Below are positions 8,999-18,527 of a stretch of 64,000 nucleotides of DNA, in pieces. This stretch comes from Duganella fentianensis. GTDB lineage: Bacteria; Pseudomonadota; Gammaproteobacteria; Burkholderiales; Burkholderiaceae_D. Position 1 is the first letter of the stretch; each line of letters starts with the position of its first letter. Location of the stretch: positions 310,001 through 374,000 of the forward strand of contig NZ_WWCL01000003.1 in the NCBI RefSeq assembly GCF_009857835.1, in the 5' to 3' direction. The position numbers were made by a program, and so were the translations under genes. The notes under the pieces are model-generated. The model saw nothing but the letters and a program-made list of their open reading frames with translations. It made no database searches and was not told the origin of the DNA.

Positions 8999-10165
8999 TC
9001 ACAGTGCTGCGGCGTAGATGGCACGCGCATCGGCATGTCCGACATGGCGCAGATTATTTCCCAGCAGCCTGGTCTGCAGCATGGCGTCGTCGGCCAGTTT
9101 GTCCAGATCCTGTTCCGTTATGCCTACCTGCTGTAGCCGCCGTTCGATGCCGGCAGAAGCCGCTAGTTGCTCCATTGCAACCACCAGCGCTTCAGCCAGC
9201 GCTTCCGTACTGCCGCTGGCCTGTGGCACCACCACCTCGGCCAGTTCGGCATATAGCGGCATGGCGACCGGCATATTGAAGCGCAGCACATGGGGTAGCA
9301 CGAGTGAATTGGACAGGCCGTGCGGCACATGGAAGTTGCCGCCTATGGGATAGGCTAGCGCATGGACAGCGGCCACCGGTGCATTCGAGAAGGCCTGCCC
9401 CGCCAGCATGGCACCCAGCAGCATGGCCTGACGGGCCACCAGATCTCGCCCGTGTTCGCAGACATGCAGCAGATTGGCTGACAGCAGGCTAAGCGCCTGT
9501 TTCGCCAGCATGTCCGACAGCGGATTTTTTTTATGGCGTGTGGTGTAGGCCTCGATGGCGTGCACCATGGCATCGATGCCTGTCGCCGCCGTCACGGCGG
9601 GTGGCAGGCCCAGCGTCAGCTCGGCATCGAGCAATGCAAGATCGGCATAGAGTTGCGGCGCGACGATGCCCATTTTTGTGGTAGCACCCGTCGTTACGAT
9701 GGCGATGTTGGTGACTTCCGAACCCGTGCCGGCCGTGGTGGGAATCTGCACCAGCGGTAGCCGGTGGCCGGCCACATTGCCTATGCCGTAGATGGCACTG
9801 AGTGCCTGATCGCTATTGGCCAGCACGGCGATCAGCTTGGCCACATCCATGGAACTGCCGCCGCCTATGCCGATGATGATATCGCTGCCAGCCACCCGCG
9901 CCACTTCCAGCGCATCGAGGATGGTCTGCTCCGGCGGGTCGGCGATCACTTCCGAATAGATCTCGCAGGCCAGACCTGCTGCCTTGACGCTGGCCACGGG
10001 CGCTTGTACCAGACCGGTACGGAGAAAGCCGGCATCCGTGATGAACAGGGCACGGCGGGCGTGTGGGAAGTGCTGGCGTAGATGGGCACCTAGGTTGGCT
10101 GCAGCACCCGGTTCGGCAACGATGTGGGCGACGGTGCTGAAGGCAAACGGGGGGAATTCGGGCAT
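8999..10165 (-). CDS. Iron-containing alcohol dehydrogenase
   Basis: A 388-residue NAD(P)-dependent group III alcohol dehydrogenase. The nucleotide-binding GIGGGSSMDVAKLIAVL lies near residues 98-114, TTAGTGSEVTNIA near 140, and the metal-ligand region contains GIDAMVHAIEAYTT, AVHALAYPIGGNFHVPHG and the later histidines. The start is supported by GAGGAAA upstream. It is transcribed alone and convergent with the 3HB-oligomer hydrolase 36 bases away. The substrate is unknown; a 4-hydroxybutyrate or short-chain alcohol role would suit the PHB context but is only inference. Confidence 0.9.
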   Translation of the reverse strand: MPEFPPFAFSTVAHIVAEPGAAANLGAHLRQHFPHARRALFITDAGFLRTGLVQAPVASVKAAGLACEIYSEVIADPPEQTILDALEVARVAGSDIIIGIGGGSSMDVAKLIAVLANSDQALSAIYGIGNVAGHRLPLVQIPTTAGTGSEVTNIAIVTTGATTKMGIVAPQLYADLALLDAELTLGLPPAVTAATGIDAMVHAIEAYTTRHKKNPLSDMLAKQALSLLSANLLHVCEHGRDLVARQAMLLGAMLAGQAFSNAPVAAVHALAYPIGGNFHVPHGLSNSLVLPHVLRFNMPVAMPLYAELAEVVVPQASGSTEALAEALVVAMEQLAASAGIERRLQQVGITEQDLDKLADDAMLQTRLLGNNLRHVGHADARAIYAAAL

Positions 10166-10307
10166 GGGATTTCCTCGTTTAGCTGAGTTTTGGCAGACCG
10201 TTCTAGCTTACTCCATGTATGCGTGATCGGCATGAACGCGGTGAAATTTCTTCCGTACAATGTAGCCTTCGCCCAGACGGGGTAGTGCAGGATAGCTGAA
10301 GGTTCTT

Positions 10308-11072
10308 ATGGTTGATTATCTGTTGTTGGGCGTGGCGGCATTCAGTGCCGGTCTGGTGGATGCAGTGGTGGGTGGCGGCGGGCTAATACAGTTGCCCACC
10401 ATGTTTTCGGTGTTCCCCAATATGGCGCCGGCCACGCTGATCGGGACCAACAAGCTGGCCAGTATTTTCGGTACCAGCGTCGCGGCGGTCAGCTATGCAC
10501 GGCGGGTAGCGATCGCGTGGTCGGTGGCGGCACCGGCCGCGATCGCAGCGCTGGTGTTTGCCTTCCTCGGCGCCTACACGGTGACGCAGGTGTCGGCCGA
10601 GTTCATGCGCCTGCTGCTGCCCATCGTGCTGGTTGCCGTCGCGGCCTATACCTTCGCCCGCAAGGATTTCGGTTCGGTCCATGCACCCGTGCACAGCGGG
10701 ACGAAGGAACAGACGCTGGCGCTGCTGGTCGGTTCCGGCATCGGCTTTTACGATGGCTTCTTCGGTCCCGGTACTGGCAGCTTTCTGGTGTTCCTGTTCG
10801 TACGCATCTTCGGCTTCGATTTCCTTGGCGCGTCGGCCGTGGCCAAGGTGGTCAATGTGGCCTGCAACTTTGCCGCCCTGATCTGGTTCGGTTACAGCGG
10901 CCATCTGATCTGGCAGTTAGGTCTGATGATGGCGGTCTGCCAGATAGCCGGTGCCTTCATCGGTTCGCGGCTGGCAATGAAACATGGCAGTGGTTTTGTC
11001 CGGCAACTGTTCCTGATCGTAGTGTGCTTGCTGATCCTGAAAACGGGCTACGATGCCTGGCTGAGGTGGTAG
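10308..11072 (+). CDS. TSUP (TauE/SafE) family membrane permease
   Basis: A 254-residue polytopic inner-membrane protein of the TSUP family, which exports or imports sulfur-containing and organic anions such as sulfite, sulfoacetate or 3-sulfolactate. GLVDAVVGGGGLIQLPTMF near residues 14-32 and the second-half repeat GSGIGFYDGFFGPGTGSFLV are the two family signatures. AAGG lies a few bases before the ATG. It stands alone, with the parS/terminator region downstream. The substrate cannot be inferred. Confidence 0.9.
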   Translation: MVDYLLLGVAAFSAGLVDAVVGGGGLIQLPTMFSVFPNMAPATLIGTNKLASIFGTSVAAVSYARRVAIAWSVAAPAAIAALVFAFLGAYTVTQVSAEFMRLLLPIVLVAVAAYTFARKDFGSVHAPVHSGTKEQTLALLVGSGIGFYDGFFGPGTGSFLVFLFVRIFGFDFLGASAVAKVVNVACNFAALIWFGYSGHLIWQLGLMMAVCQIAGAFIGSRLAMKHGSGFVRQLFLIVVCLLILKTGYDAWLRW

Positions 11073-11086
11073 CGGGAACACCTGAC

Positions 11087-11102
11087 TGTTCCACGTGAAA
11101 CA
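11087..11102 (+). promoter_or_regulatory. parS centromere site 1
   Basis: TGTTCCACGTGAAACA matches the bacterial chromosomal parS consensus (TGTTNCACGTGAAACA). ParB (gene at 14763) should load here. It is the exact reverse complement of the second site at 11155-11170. Confidence 0.93.
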
Positions 11103-11120
11103 ATATAGGTATCAAAGTGA

Positions 11121-11151
11121 GGGCACAGGACCACCATCCTGTGCCCTTTTT
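11121..11151 (+). terminator. Rho-independent terminator between the two parS sites
   Basis: Perfect 10-bp stem GGGCACAGGA/TCCTGTGCCC (11121-11130 with 11137-11146), loop CCACCA, five T. It ends transcription from the TSUP gene before mnmG, and its position keeps transcription from running out of the parS pair. Confidence 0.92.
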
Positions 11152-11154
11152 CAT

Positions 11155-11170
11155 TGTTTCACGTGGAACA
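11155..11170 (-). promoter_or_regulatory. parS centromere site 2 (inverted copy)
   Basis: TGTTTCACGTGGAACA, the exact reverse complement of parS 1, lies 52 bases further on. The pair flanks the 11121-11151 terminator. Both sites lie about 3 kb upstream of parAB. Confidence 0.93.
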
Positions 11171-11218
11171 AACGCAGAAAAATTTGTGCTTAAAAAAGTC
11201 GCAGCTGCAAAAAGACTC

Positions 11219-11224
11219 TATAAT
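11219..11224 (+). promoter_or_regulatory. Candidate -10 element for mnmG
   Basis: A consensus TATAAT lies 35 bases before the mnmG ATG. No good -35 is found at 16-18 bases (AAGTCG at 17), so the promoter may be weak or activator-dependent. Confidence 0.4.
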
Positions 11225-11259
11225 CTGACCTTGATCCCCACGCTTTAAAGCATTCCAAC

Positions 11260-13203
11260 ATGTTATTTCCTACTCAATTCGACGTCATCGTGGTCGGCGG
11301 TGGTCACGCCGGTACCGAGGCTGCGCTCGCTTCTGCCCGCATGGGACAGAAGACTTTGCTGCTCACGCACAATATCGAGACGCTGGGCCAGATGTCGTGC
11401 AACCCGTCCATCGGCGGTATCGGCAAGGGCCATCTGGTCAAAGAAGTCGACGCCATGGGCGGTGCTATGGCCATCGCAACCGATGAATCGGGCATCCAGT
11501 TCCGTATTCTGAACTCTTCCAAAGGCCCTGCCGTTCGCGCTACCCGCGCGCAGGCCGACCGTATTCTGTACAAACAGGCCATCCGTTCGCGGCTGGAAAA
11601 CCAGCCTAATCTGTGGCTGTTCCAGCAGGCTGTGGACGACCTGATGGTGGAGGGCGACCGCGTAGTCGGCGCCGTCACCCAGATCGGTCTGAAATTCCTC
11701 GCGCCGGCCGTAGTGCTGACGGCTGGTACGTTCCTCGACGGGAAGATTCACGTGGGCCTGCAGAACTATTCCGCAGGCCGTGCCGGCGACCCGCCAGCCA
11801 TCTCGCTGTCGGCCCGTCTGAAGGAACTCAAGCTGCCCCAAGGTCGTCTGAAAACGGGTACGCCGCCGCGTATCGATGGCCGCAGCATCGACTTCGCTGC
11901 CATGACGGAACAGCCCGGTGATCTCGATCCCGTGCCAGTGTTCTCCGTGATGGGCAACGCCGCTATGCACCCGCAGCAAATGCCTTGCTGGGTGACGCAT
12001 ACCAACACCCGCACGCACGACATCATCCGTGCCGGTCTCGATCGCAGCCCCATGTACACGGGCGTGATCGAAGGCGTGGGTCCGCGTTACTGCCCGTCCA
12101 TCGAAGACAAAATCCACCGCTTCTCGGCCAAGGAATCGCACCAGATATTCCTGGAACCGGAAGGCCTGACCACCAACGAGTTCTACCCGAACGGCATCTC
12201 TACCAGCCTGCCATTCGACGTGCAGATCGAACTGGTGCGCTCGATGAAGGGCATGGAAAACGCCCACATACTGCGTCCCGGCTATGCCATCGAATACGAT
12301 TATTTCGACCCGCGCGGCCTCAAAGCGTCGCTAGAAACCAAGGCCATCAACGGTCTGTATTTCGCTGGCCAGATCAACGGCACCACGGGTTACGAAGAAG
12401 CGGCAGCGCAGGGTATGCTGGCCGGCATCAATGCCGCGCTGCAGACGCAAGGCCGCGAAGCGTGGACGCCAGCCCGTTCTGAAGCCTATCTGGGCGTGCT
12501 GGTCGACGATCTGGTGACGCAGGGTGTGCAGGAACCGTACCGCATGTTCACCAGCCGGGCCGAGTACCGCCTGAGTCTGCGCGAAGACAATGCCGACATG
12601 CGCCTGACGGAAATCGGCCGCCAACTCGGTTGTGTGGGCGATGTGCAGTGGCAGGCTTTCGAGGAAAAACGCGAAGCCGTGGCGCGCGAACTCGAGCGTC
12701 TGCGCTCCACGTGGGTCAACCCGCGCATCCTCGCAGCGGCCGAATCGGAACGTGTGATTGGTCAAGCCATCGAGCGTGAATACTCGCTGGCCGACCTGCT
12801 GCGCCGCCCCGGTGTGGACTACGATAAGCTGATGAGCCTGTCCGGTGTGGATGGCCGCGAACTGGCCGGCCCCGGTGTGACGGATGAAGCCGTGCGCGAA
12901 CAGGTGGAAATCCAGCTCAAATATTCGGGCTATATCGACCGTCAGTTGCGCGAAGTAGAGCGCCACGAGCACTACGAAAACCTCAAGCTGCCGGAAGGTT
13001 TCAGCTATCTGGACATCACTGCGCTGTCGGTGGAAGTACGCCAGAAACTGCATGCCCAGCGCCCTGAAACGCTGGGTCAGGCATCGCGTATTTCCGGCGT
13101 AACGCCGGCCGCGATCTCGCTGTTGCTGGTGCATTTGAAGAAGACGGGCTATGGCGGTTTCATCGCCGAAGCCGATGCAAAGAAGGATGAGGCTGTTCAA
13201 TGA
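11260..13203 (+). CDS. mnmG: tRNA uridine-5-carboxymethylaminomethyl synthase subunit MnmG (GidA)
   Basis: A 647-residue FAD-dependent enzyme. With MnmE it installs (carboxymethyl)aminomethyl groups at C5 of the wobble uridine of several tRNAs. The N-terminus has the FAD motif [21 protein letters not shown] (about residues 6-26), followed by [19 protein letters not shown], the GidA signature, and [16 protein letters not shown] near 370-385. Length is normal for the family. Its stop overlaps the rsmG ATG (ATGA, 13200-13203), a very old gene pair. The mnmG-rsmG-parAB-atp order is common near the origin in betaproteobacteria. No clear Shine-Dalgarno precedes the start. Confidence 0.98.
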   Translation: MLFPTQFDVIVVGGGHAGTEAALASARMGQKTLLLTHNIETLGQMSCNPSIGGIGKGHLVKEVDAMGGAMAIATDESGIQFRILNSSKGPAVRATRAQADRILYKQAIRSRLENQPNLWLFQQAVDDLMVEGDRVVGAVTQIGLKFLAPAVVLTAGTFLDGKIHVGLQNYSAGRAGDPPAISLSARLKELKLPQGRLKTGTPPRIDGRSIDFAAMTEQPGDLDPVPVFSVMGNAAMHPQQMPCWVTHTNTRTHDIIRAGLDRSPMYTGVIEGVGPRYCPSIEDKIHRFSAKESHQIFLEPEGLTTNEFYPNGISTSLPFDVQIELVRSMKGMENAHILRPGYAIEYDYFDPRGLKASLETKAINGLYFAGQINGTTGYEEAAAQGMLAGINAALQTQGREAWTPARSEAYLGVLVDDLVTQGVQEPYRMFTSRAEYRLSLREDNADMRLTEIGRQLGCVGDVQWQAFEEKREAVARELERLRSTWVNPRILAAAESERVIGQAIEREYSLADLLRRPGVDYDKLMSLSGVDGRELAGPGVTDEAVREQVEIQLKYSGYIDRQLREVERHEHYENLKLPEGFSYLDITALSVEVRQKLHAQRPETLGQASRISGVTPAAISLLLVHLKKTGYGGFIAEADAKKDEAVQ

Positions 13204-13850
13204 AGGTGTTTGACCGCGCTGCAATAGCGGACGTTTTACAGCAGGGCATTACCGCGCTGGAGCTGAATCTGGACGAGGCACAGGTAGCCAAACTGCTCGA
13301 TTATCTGGCCCTGCTGAACAAGTGGAATTCGGTGTACAACCTGACGTCGGTGCGTGATCCCATGCAGATGGTAACGCTGCACGTGCTCGATTCGCTGGCC
13401 GCCGTGCCGGCGTTTGCCGGCGCGCAGAATGTGCTCGATGTGGGTGCCGGTGGCGGTCTGCCCGGCATGGTGCTGGCCATCAGCCGGCCCGATATGAAGG
13501 TAGCGATGATCGACACGGTGCACAAGAAGACGGCTTTCCTGAATCAGGTGAAAGCCGAGCTGGAACTGAGCAATGTCACGGTGTACACCAAGCAGGTGCA
13601 GCAGCTGGAAGTGAAGACCAAGTTCGATGTGATTACTTCGCGTGCCTTTGCCGACCTGTCGGACTTCGTCAACTGGTCGGGCCATCTGCTGCAGGAGGGC
13701 GGCCAGTTCATCGCCCTGAAAGGCACGGCACCGGAGGACGAGCGCGAGCGACTGCCAGCGCCATGGAAAGTGCAGAAACTACAGCCTCTGGCGGTACCGG
13801 GGCTGGACGCAGAGCGCCATCTGGTATTCATACAGGCTGAAGCGGAATAA
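13200..13850 (+). CDS. rsmG: 16S rRNA (guanine527-N7)-methyltransferase RsmG
   Basis: A 216-residue SAM-dependent methyltransferase that modifies G527 of 16S rRNA. The SAM-binding motif [17 protein letters not shown] lies near residues 79-95, the [13 protein letters not shown] segment near 41-53, and the catalytic-side [12 protein letters not shown] block near 142-153, all diagnostic of RsmG (GidB). It is translationally coupled to mnmG. The gene ends just before an AT-rich palindromic spacer. Confidence 0.97.
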   Translation: MKVFDRAAIADVLQQGITALELNLDEAQVAKLLDYLALLNKWNSVYNLTSVRDPMQMVTLHVLDSLAAVPAFAGAQNVLDVGAGGGLPGMVLAISRPDMKVAMIDTVHKKTAFLNQVKAELELSNVTVYTKQVQQLEVKTKFDVITSRAFADLSDFVNWSGHLLQEGGQFIALKGTAPEDERERLPAPWKVQKLQPLAVPGLDAERHLVFIQAEAE

Positions 13851-13854
13851 ACAA

Positions 13855-13940
13855 TCTATACGGTATAAACGGTTTATATAGTTTATTAAGTATAAATAAT
13901 ATAAATCGTTTATACCGTTTTAATAGTATAAATAATTAGT
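13855..13940. repeat. AT-rich nested palindromes upstream of parA
   Basis: An AT-rich block in GC-rich surroundings between rsmG and parA. Arms 13860-13879 and 13899-13918 are inverted copies (19 of 20 positions pair; the exception is G13872 against T13906). The left arm itself holds the palindrome TATAAAC-G-GTTTATA (13864-13878) and the right arm a near copy. The 12-mer AGTATAAATAAT occurs at 13889-13900 and again at 13925-13936. TATAAA/TTTATA occurs six times. Likely roles are a parAB operator, a promoter region or an unwinding element; none is proven. Confidence 0.85.
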
Positions 13941-13982
13941 GGCGATTTTTTAAAACACCACGAGAGTAACAAGAAGAAATAC

Positions 13983-14753
13983 ATGGCGAAAATTTTTTGC
14001 GTAGCGAATCAAAAGGGCGGCGTCGGCAAGACCACCACCACGGTGAATCTGGCCGCCGGCCTGGCCAAGCTGAACCAGCGCGTGCTGCTGGTGGATCTGG
14101 ACCCGCAAGGCAATGCAACGATGGGCGCCGGCATTAACAAGGCCGGCCTGTCGGCATCCACTTATGAAGTCATGCTGGGCACCTCCGATGTCGCTACGGC
14201 GCGTCAGCGTTCCGAGCCGGGCCACTTCGATGTGCTGCCTTCGAACCGCGAACTGGCTGGTGCCGAAGTCGAGATGGTGGAACTGGATAACCGCGAGCGC
14301 CGCCTCAAGGATGCACTGGCCGTGGTCGACAAGGAATACGACTTCGTGCTGATCGACTGCCCGCCGGCGCTGTCCATGCTGACCCTGAACGGCCTGTGCG
14401 CAGCACACGGTGTGATCATACCCATGCAGTGCGAATACTATGCACTGGAAGGGCTGTCCGATCTGGTCAACACCATCAAGAAAGTGCACGCCAATCTCAA
14501 CCCCGACCTGAAGATCATCGGTCTGCTGCGCGTGATGTTCGATCCGCGCATGACGCTGTCGCAGCAAGTCTCGGCCCAGCTCGAGCAGCACTTCGGTGAC
14601 AAGGTTTTCAAAACCATCATCCCGCGTAATGTACGTCTGGCTGAAGCGCCGTCCTACGGCGTGCCGGGCGTGACTTTCGACCCGAGCTCGAAAGGTGCGC
14701 AGGCCTATATCGCTTTCGGCGCCGAGATGGTCAAACGCATCAAGAAAATGTAA
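13983..14753 (+). CDS. parA: Chromosome-partitioning ATPase ParA (Soj)
   Basis: A 256-residue ATPase that forms a DNA-bound gradient and moves ParB-parS complexes to segregate replicated origins. The deviant Walker A KGGVGKTTTTVNLA lies at about residues 11-24, with LLVDLDPQGNATMGAG (switch I) and FVLIDCPPALSMLTLNGL (Walker B) following. Its length fits a chromosomal, not plasmid, ParA because the N-terminal HTH domain of plasmid ParAs is absent. parB follows 9 bases after the stop. The 132-bp upstream spacer holds the AT-rich palindromes. Confidence 0.97.
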   Translation: MAKIFCVANQKGGVGKTTTTVNLAAGLAKLNQRVLLVDLDPQGNATMGAGINKAGLSASTYEVMLGTSDVATARQRSEPGHFDVLPSNRELAGAEVEMVELDNRERRLKDALAVVDKEYDFVLIDCPPALSMLTLNGLCAAHGVIIPMQCEYYALEGLSDLVNTIKKVHANLNPDLKIIGLLRVMFDPRMTLSQQVSAQLEQHFGDKVFKTIIPRNVRLAEAPSYGVPGVTFDPSSKGAQAYIAFGAEMVKRIKKM

Positions 14754-14762
14754 GGCAATCTC

Positions 14763-15650
14763 ATGGCAACCAAAAAAATGAAAGGCCTCGGTCGCGGCCT
14801 GGACGCCCTGTTGGGCGGAAATGGCGATCTGAACACGGCGGATGCGAATACCCCGTCCACCTTGCCCGTCGCGCAGATGCAGGCTGGTAAATATCAACCT
14901 CGTACCCGCATGGACGAGGGTGGTTTGCAGGAACTGGCTGCGTCCATCAAGACGCAGGGCATCATGCAGCCGATCCTGGTACGTCCCGTTGGCACGGACA
15001 AGAAGAGCGGCAATACCAAATATGAAATCATCGCCGGCGAGCGCCGTTTCCGCGCCGCCCAGTTAGCAGGTCTGGAAGAACTGCCGGTGCTGGTACGTGA
15101 TGTGGACGATCAGGCCGCCGCCGCTATGGCGCTGATCGAAAACATGCAGCGCGAAGATCTCAATCCGCTGGAAGAGGCGCAAGGTATCCACCGTCTGATT
15201 ACGGACTTCGCCTTCACCCATGAACAGGCTGCCAACGCGGTGGGCCGTTCTCGCAGTGCAGTATCGAATCTGCTGCGTCTGATGAATCTGGCGTCGGCCG
15301 TGCAGACCATGCTGATGGCCGGCGATATCGATATGGGCCATGCGCGTGCACTGCTGGCCGTCGATGGCGCTACCCAGATCACGCTGGCCAATCTGGTCAT
15401 CGCCAAGCGACTGTCGGTACGCGAAACGGAAAAACTGGTTAACAAGACGCTGGAAGAGCAGAAGGCCGCACCGGCCGAGGCACGCCAGAAAGAAAAGTCG
15501 GGCGACATCGTCCGTCTCGAAGAAGAACTGTCCGATACGCTGGCCACGCCGGTGGTATTCAAGATGGGTAGCAAAGGCCGTGGTCAGATGATCATCGACT
15601 TTGCCGACCTCGACATCCTGGAAGGCGTGCTGGCCCGCTTGCGTGCCTGA
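14763..15650 (+). CDS. parB: Chromosome-partitioning CTPase ParB (Spo0J)
   Basis: A 295-residue ParB clamp that loads at parS and spreads using CTP. The short N-terminal LGRGLDALLGG motif (residues 8-18) carries the arginines that stimulate ParA ATPase. GERRFRAAQLAGL (about 94-106) is the CTP-binding box, AVGRSRSAVSNLLRLMNLA (about 158-176) is the recognition helix-turn-helix, and the C-terminal dimerisation domain ends at LARLRA. AAGG precedes the ATG. Its targets are presumably the two parS sites at 11087 and 11155. Confidence 0.97.
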   Translation: MATKKMKGLGRGLDALLGGNGDLNTADANTPSTLPVAQMQAGKYQPRTRMDEGGLQELAASIKTQGIMQPILVRPVGTDKKSGNTKYEIIAGERRFRAAQLAGLEELPVLVRDVDDQAAAAMALIENMQREDLNPLEEAQGIHRLITDFAFTHEQAANAVGRSRSAVSNLLRLMNLASAVQTMLMAGDIDMGHARALLAVDGATQITLANLVIAKRLSVRETEKLVNKTLEEQKAAPAEARQKEKSGDIVRLEEELSDTLATPVVFKMGSKGRGQMIIDFADLDILEGVLARLRA

Positions 15651-15717
15651 TTTTTCCTGCGGACCACTTTATTGTCATTTTGAACATAAATTGGTCTGCA
15701 AGCTATCTGGTTCCAAC

Positions 15718-15769
15718 TTGGTGCAAAGCGGTCCGAAATGGTTTTAAAAGCGTCGCTTTCGTGCACCAA
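15718..15769. repeat. Nested inverted repeats in the parB-atpI gap
   Basis: An outer pair TTGGTGCA (15718-15725) / TGCACCAA (15762-15769) encloses a perfect inner hairpin AAAGCG-T-CGCTTT (15747-15759). No T tract follows, so it is not an ordinary terminator. It lies just upstream of the atp promoter and could be an operator or an mRNA 3' structure for parAB. Confidence 0.45.
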
Positions 15770-15794
15770 ATGCTCTGCTGCGGTGCAGCAAAGT

Positions 15795-15824
15795 TTGACG
15801 CACTACATTAAAGACACATATAAT
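15795..15824 (+). promoter_or_regulatory. Sigma-70 promoter of the ATP synthase operon
   Basis: TTGACG (15795-15800), an 18-base spacer and a perfect TATAAT (15819-15824) give the best promoter match in the window, 44 bases before the atpI start. It fits the high expression expected of the atp operon. Confidence 0.8.
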
Positions 15825-15867
15825 CCCGTGTCTTTGTGGTTTATCGGCGGCTTGGGAGCTAGTCAAA

Positions 15868-16233
15868 TTGAGAGATGTGACGAGTGATTCCAGACCGATA
15901 TTCAAGGTTGTGGCCCTGCAGTTGGTGATCGTCACCGCATTTGCCTTATTGGCATGGATCTGGGCCGGACCCAACAAAGCATGGTCGGCCGCGTATGGCG
16001 GAGCAGTCGCAGTCATCGGTAGTCTGATGTACGCGATTTTCGTCACGCGCGGATCAAACGATCCCAAAGTAGTGTTCCGGTCGCATGTACGGGCCGAAGT
16101 AATGAAAATTTTTACAACAGTAGTGCTGTTCATCGTCGCGCTAGTGTTGTTTCAGTCGGCCGCATGGTTATGGCTGATCTTAGGTTTCGCGGTGGCAACC
16201 TTGGCATACTGGTTCTCACTGCTCGCAGTTTAA
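15868..16233 (+). CDS. atpI: ATP synthase accessory subunit I
   Basis: A 121-residue membrane protein with four hydrophobic stretches, first in the atp operon and placed 21 bases before atpB. AtpI helps assemble the c-ring or supply Mg2+ and is not part of the final enzyme. The segment AWSAAYGGAVAVIGSLMYAI and the C-terminal AAWLWLILGFAVATLAYWFSLL fit the family, which is weakly conserved; position is the main evidence. The start is probably TTG 15868 with GGGAG 9 bases upstream; GTG 15877 is an alternative. Confidence 0.85.
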   Translation: MRDVTSDSRPIFKVVALQLVIVTAFALLAWIWAGPNKAWSAAYGGAVAVIGSLMYAIFVTRGSNDPKVVFRSHVRAEVMKIFTTVVLFIVALVLFQSAAWLWLILGFAVATLAYWFSLLAV

Positions 16234-17058
<825 letters not shown>

Positions 17059-17122
17059 GTTTAAAAATCTGTTTTCACTTTCTTAGTATCTGTAGTCTTT
17101 TTTAAAATCTTAGGAGAAATAA

Positions 17123-17404
<282 letters not shown>

Positions 17405-17446
17405 TTCGCTCCCTTCTAGGAGAAACTTTTAGTTAGGAGCAAAGGT

Positions 17447-17917
17447 ATGGACATCAATATGTCTCTTCTCGGGCAGATGATCACCTTCGCGGTGCTGGTC
17501 TGGGTCTCGATGAAGTTCGTATTTCCTTCGCTGAATGCAGCGTTGGATGAGCGTGCCAAGCGTATCGCTGATGGTCTGGCTGCGGCCGACCAAGGCCAGG
17601 CTGCGATGGTCATGGCTGAAAAACGTGCCGGCGAAGCGCTGGCCGGTGCGCGCGAAGAAGCTTCGCAACGCGTTGCAGACGCTGAAAAGCGTGCGCAACT
17701 GGTCGCAGAAGAAATCAAAGCTAATGCACAAGCCGAAGCAGACCGCATCATTGCGCAAGCTAAAGCCGACGCCGATCAGCAACTGGCCAAGGCGCGTGAA
17801 GCGCTGCGCGCTCAGGTGGCTGACCTGGCTGTGAAGGGCGCCGAGCAAATCCTCAAGCGCGAAGTCAATGCATCGGCTCACGCTGATCTGTTGTCGCGCC
17901 TGTCTGTCGAGCTGTAA
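17447..17917 (+). CDS. atpF: ATP synthase F0 subunit b
   Basis: A 156-residue peripheral-stalk subunit with a single N-terminal membrane helix ([20 protein letters not shown], about residues 5-24). A long charged, Ala-rich helix follows (e.g. [20 protein letters not shown]) that dimerises as a coiled coil and links F0 to F1. The operon position and length are standard. The gene ends 2 bases before atpH. Confidence 0.98.
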   Translation: MDINMSLLGQMITFAVLVWVSMKFVFPSLNAALDERAKRIADGLAAADQGQAAMVMAEKRAGEALAGAREEASQRVADAEKRAQLVAEEIKANAQAEADRIIAQAKADADQQLAKAREALRAQVADLAVKGAEQILKREVNASAHADLLSRLSVEL

Positions 17918-17919
17918 TC

Positions 17920-18465
17920 ATGGCAGAAAACGCAACCGTCGCCCGTCCCTACGCGGAAGCTCTGTTCCGCGTAGCCCAAGCAGGTAAGGAATCGTTCACC
18001 CTCGCGGCGTGGTCCGAACTGGTCGCCGAACTGGCCCAGATCGGTGCCCACCCCGAGGTACAAGCATTCGCCCGCAATCCGAAAGCTTCGGCTAGCGATG
18101 TGAGCGCCGCCATTACGGCACTGGTGAAATCGCCATTGAATCAGGAAGCCAAAAACTTCCTGAGCATGCTGGTCGAAAACGGCCGCGTCAGTCTGCTGCC
18201 GGAAATCGGCAGCCAGTTCCAGGCGCTGAAAAACGCCGTGGAAGGTGCAGCTGATGCGGAAATCACTAGCGCATTCGATCTGAGCTCGGCTCAGGTGACC
18301 GAACTGGTCGCCACGCTGGAAAAGAAATTCAGCCGCAAGCTGAACCCGGTAGTTACCGTGGATCCGGCCCTGATCGGTGGTGTGCGTGTGGTCGTCGGCG
18401 ATGAAGTGCTGGACACTTCGGTACGCGCCAAGCTGCAGCAAATGCGTGTTGCGCTGGTGGCGTAA
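17920..18465 (+). CDS. atpH: ATP synthase F1 subunit delta
   Basis: A 181-residue soluble subunit that caps F1 and binds subunit b. [16 protein letters not shown] at the N-terminus and the C-terminal [28 protein letters not shown] block are the OSCP/delta signature. It starts 2 bases after the atpF stop, which suggests coupled translation. Confidence 0.98.
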   Translation: MAENATVARPYAEALFRVAQAGKESFTLAAWSELVAELAQIGAHPEVQAFARNPKASASDVSAAITALVKSPLNQEAKNFLSMLVENGRVSLLPEIGSQFQALKNAVEGAADAEITSAFDLSSAQVTELVATLEKKFSRKLNPVVTVDPALIGGVRVVVGDEVLDTSVRAKLQQMRVALVA

Positions 18466-18527
18466 GCGTCGCTTAGAACAGATTCTTCATCTCGCGTAAG
18501 CTGAGAGAAACACTTTTAGGAGTTAGT

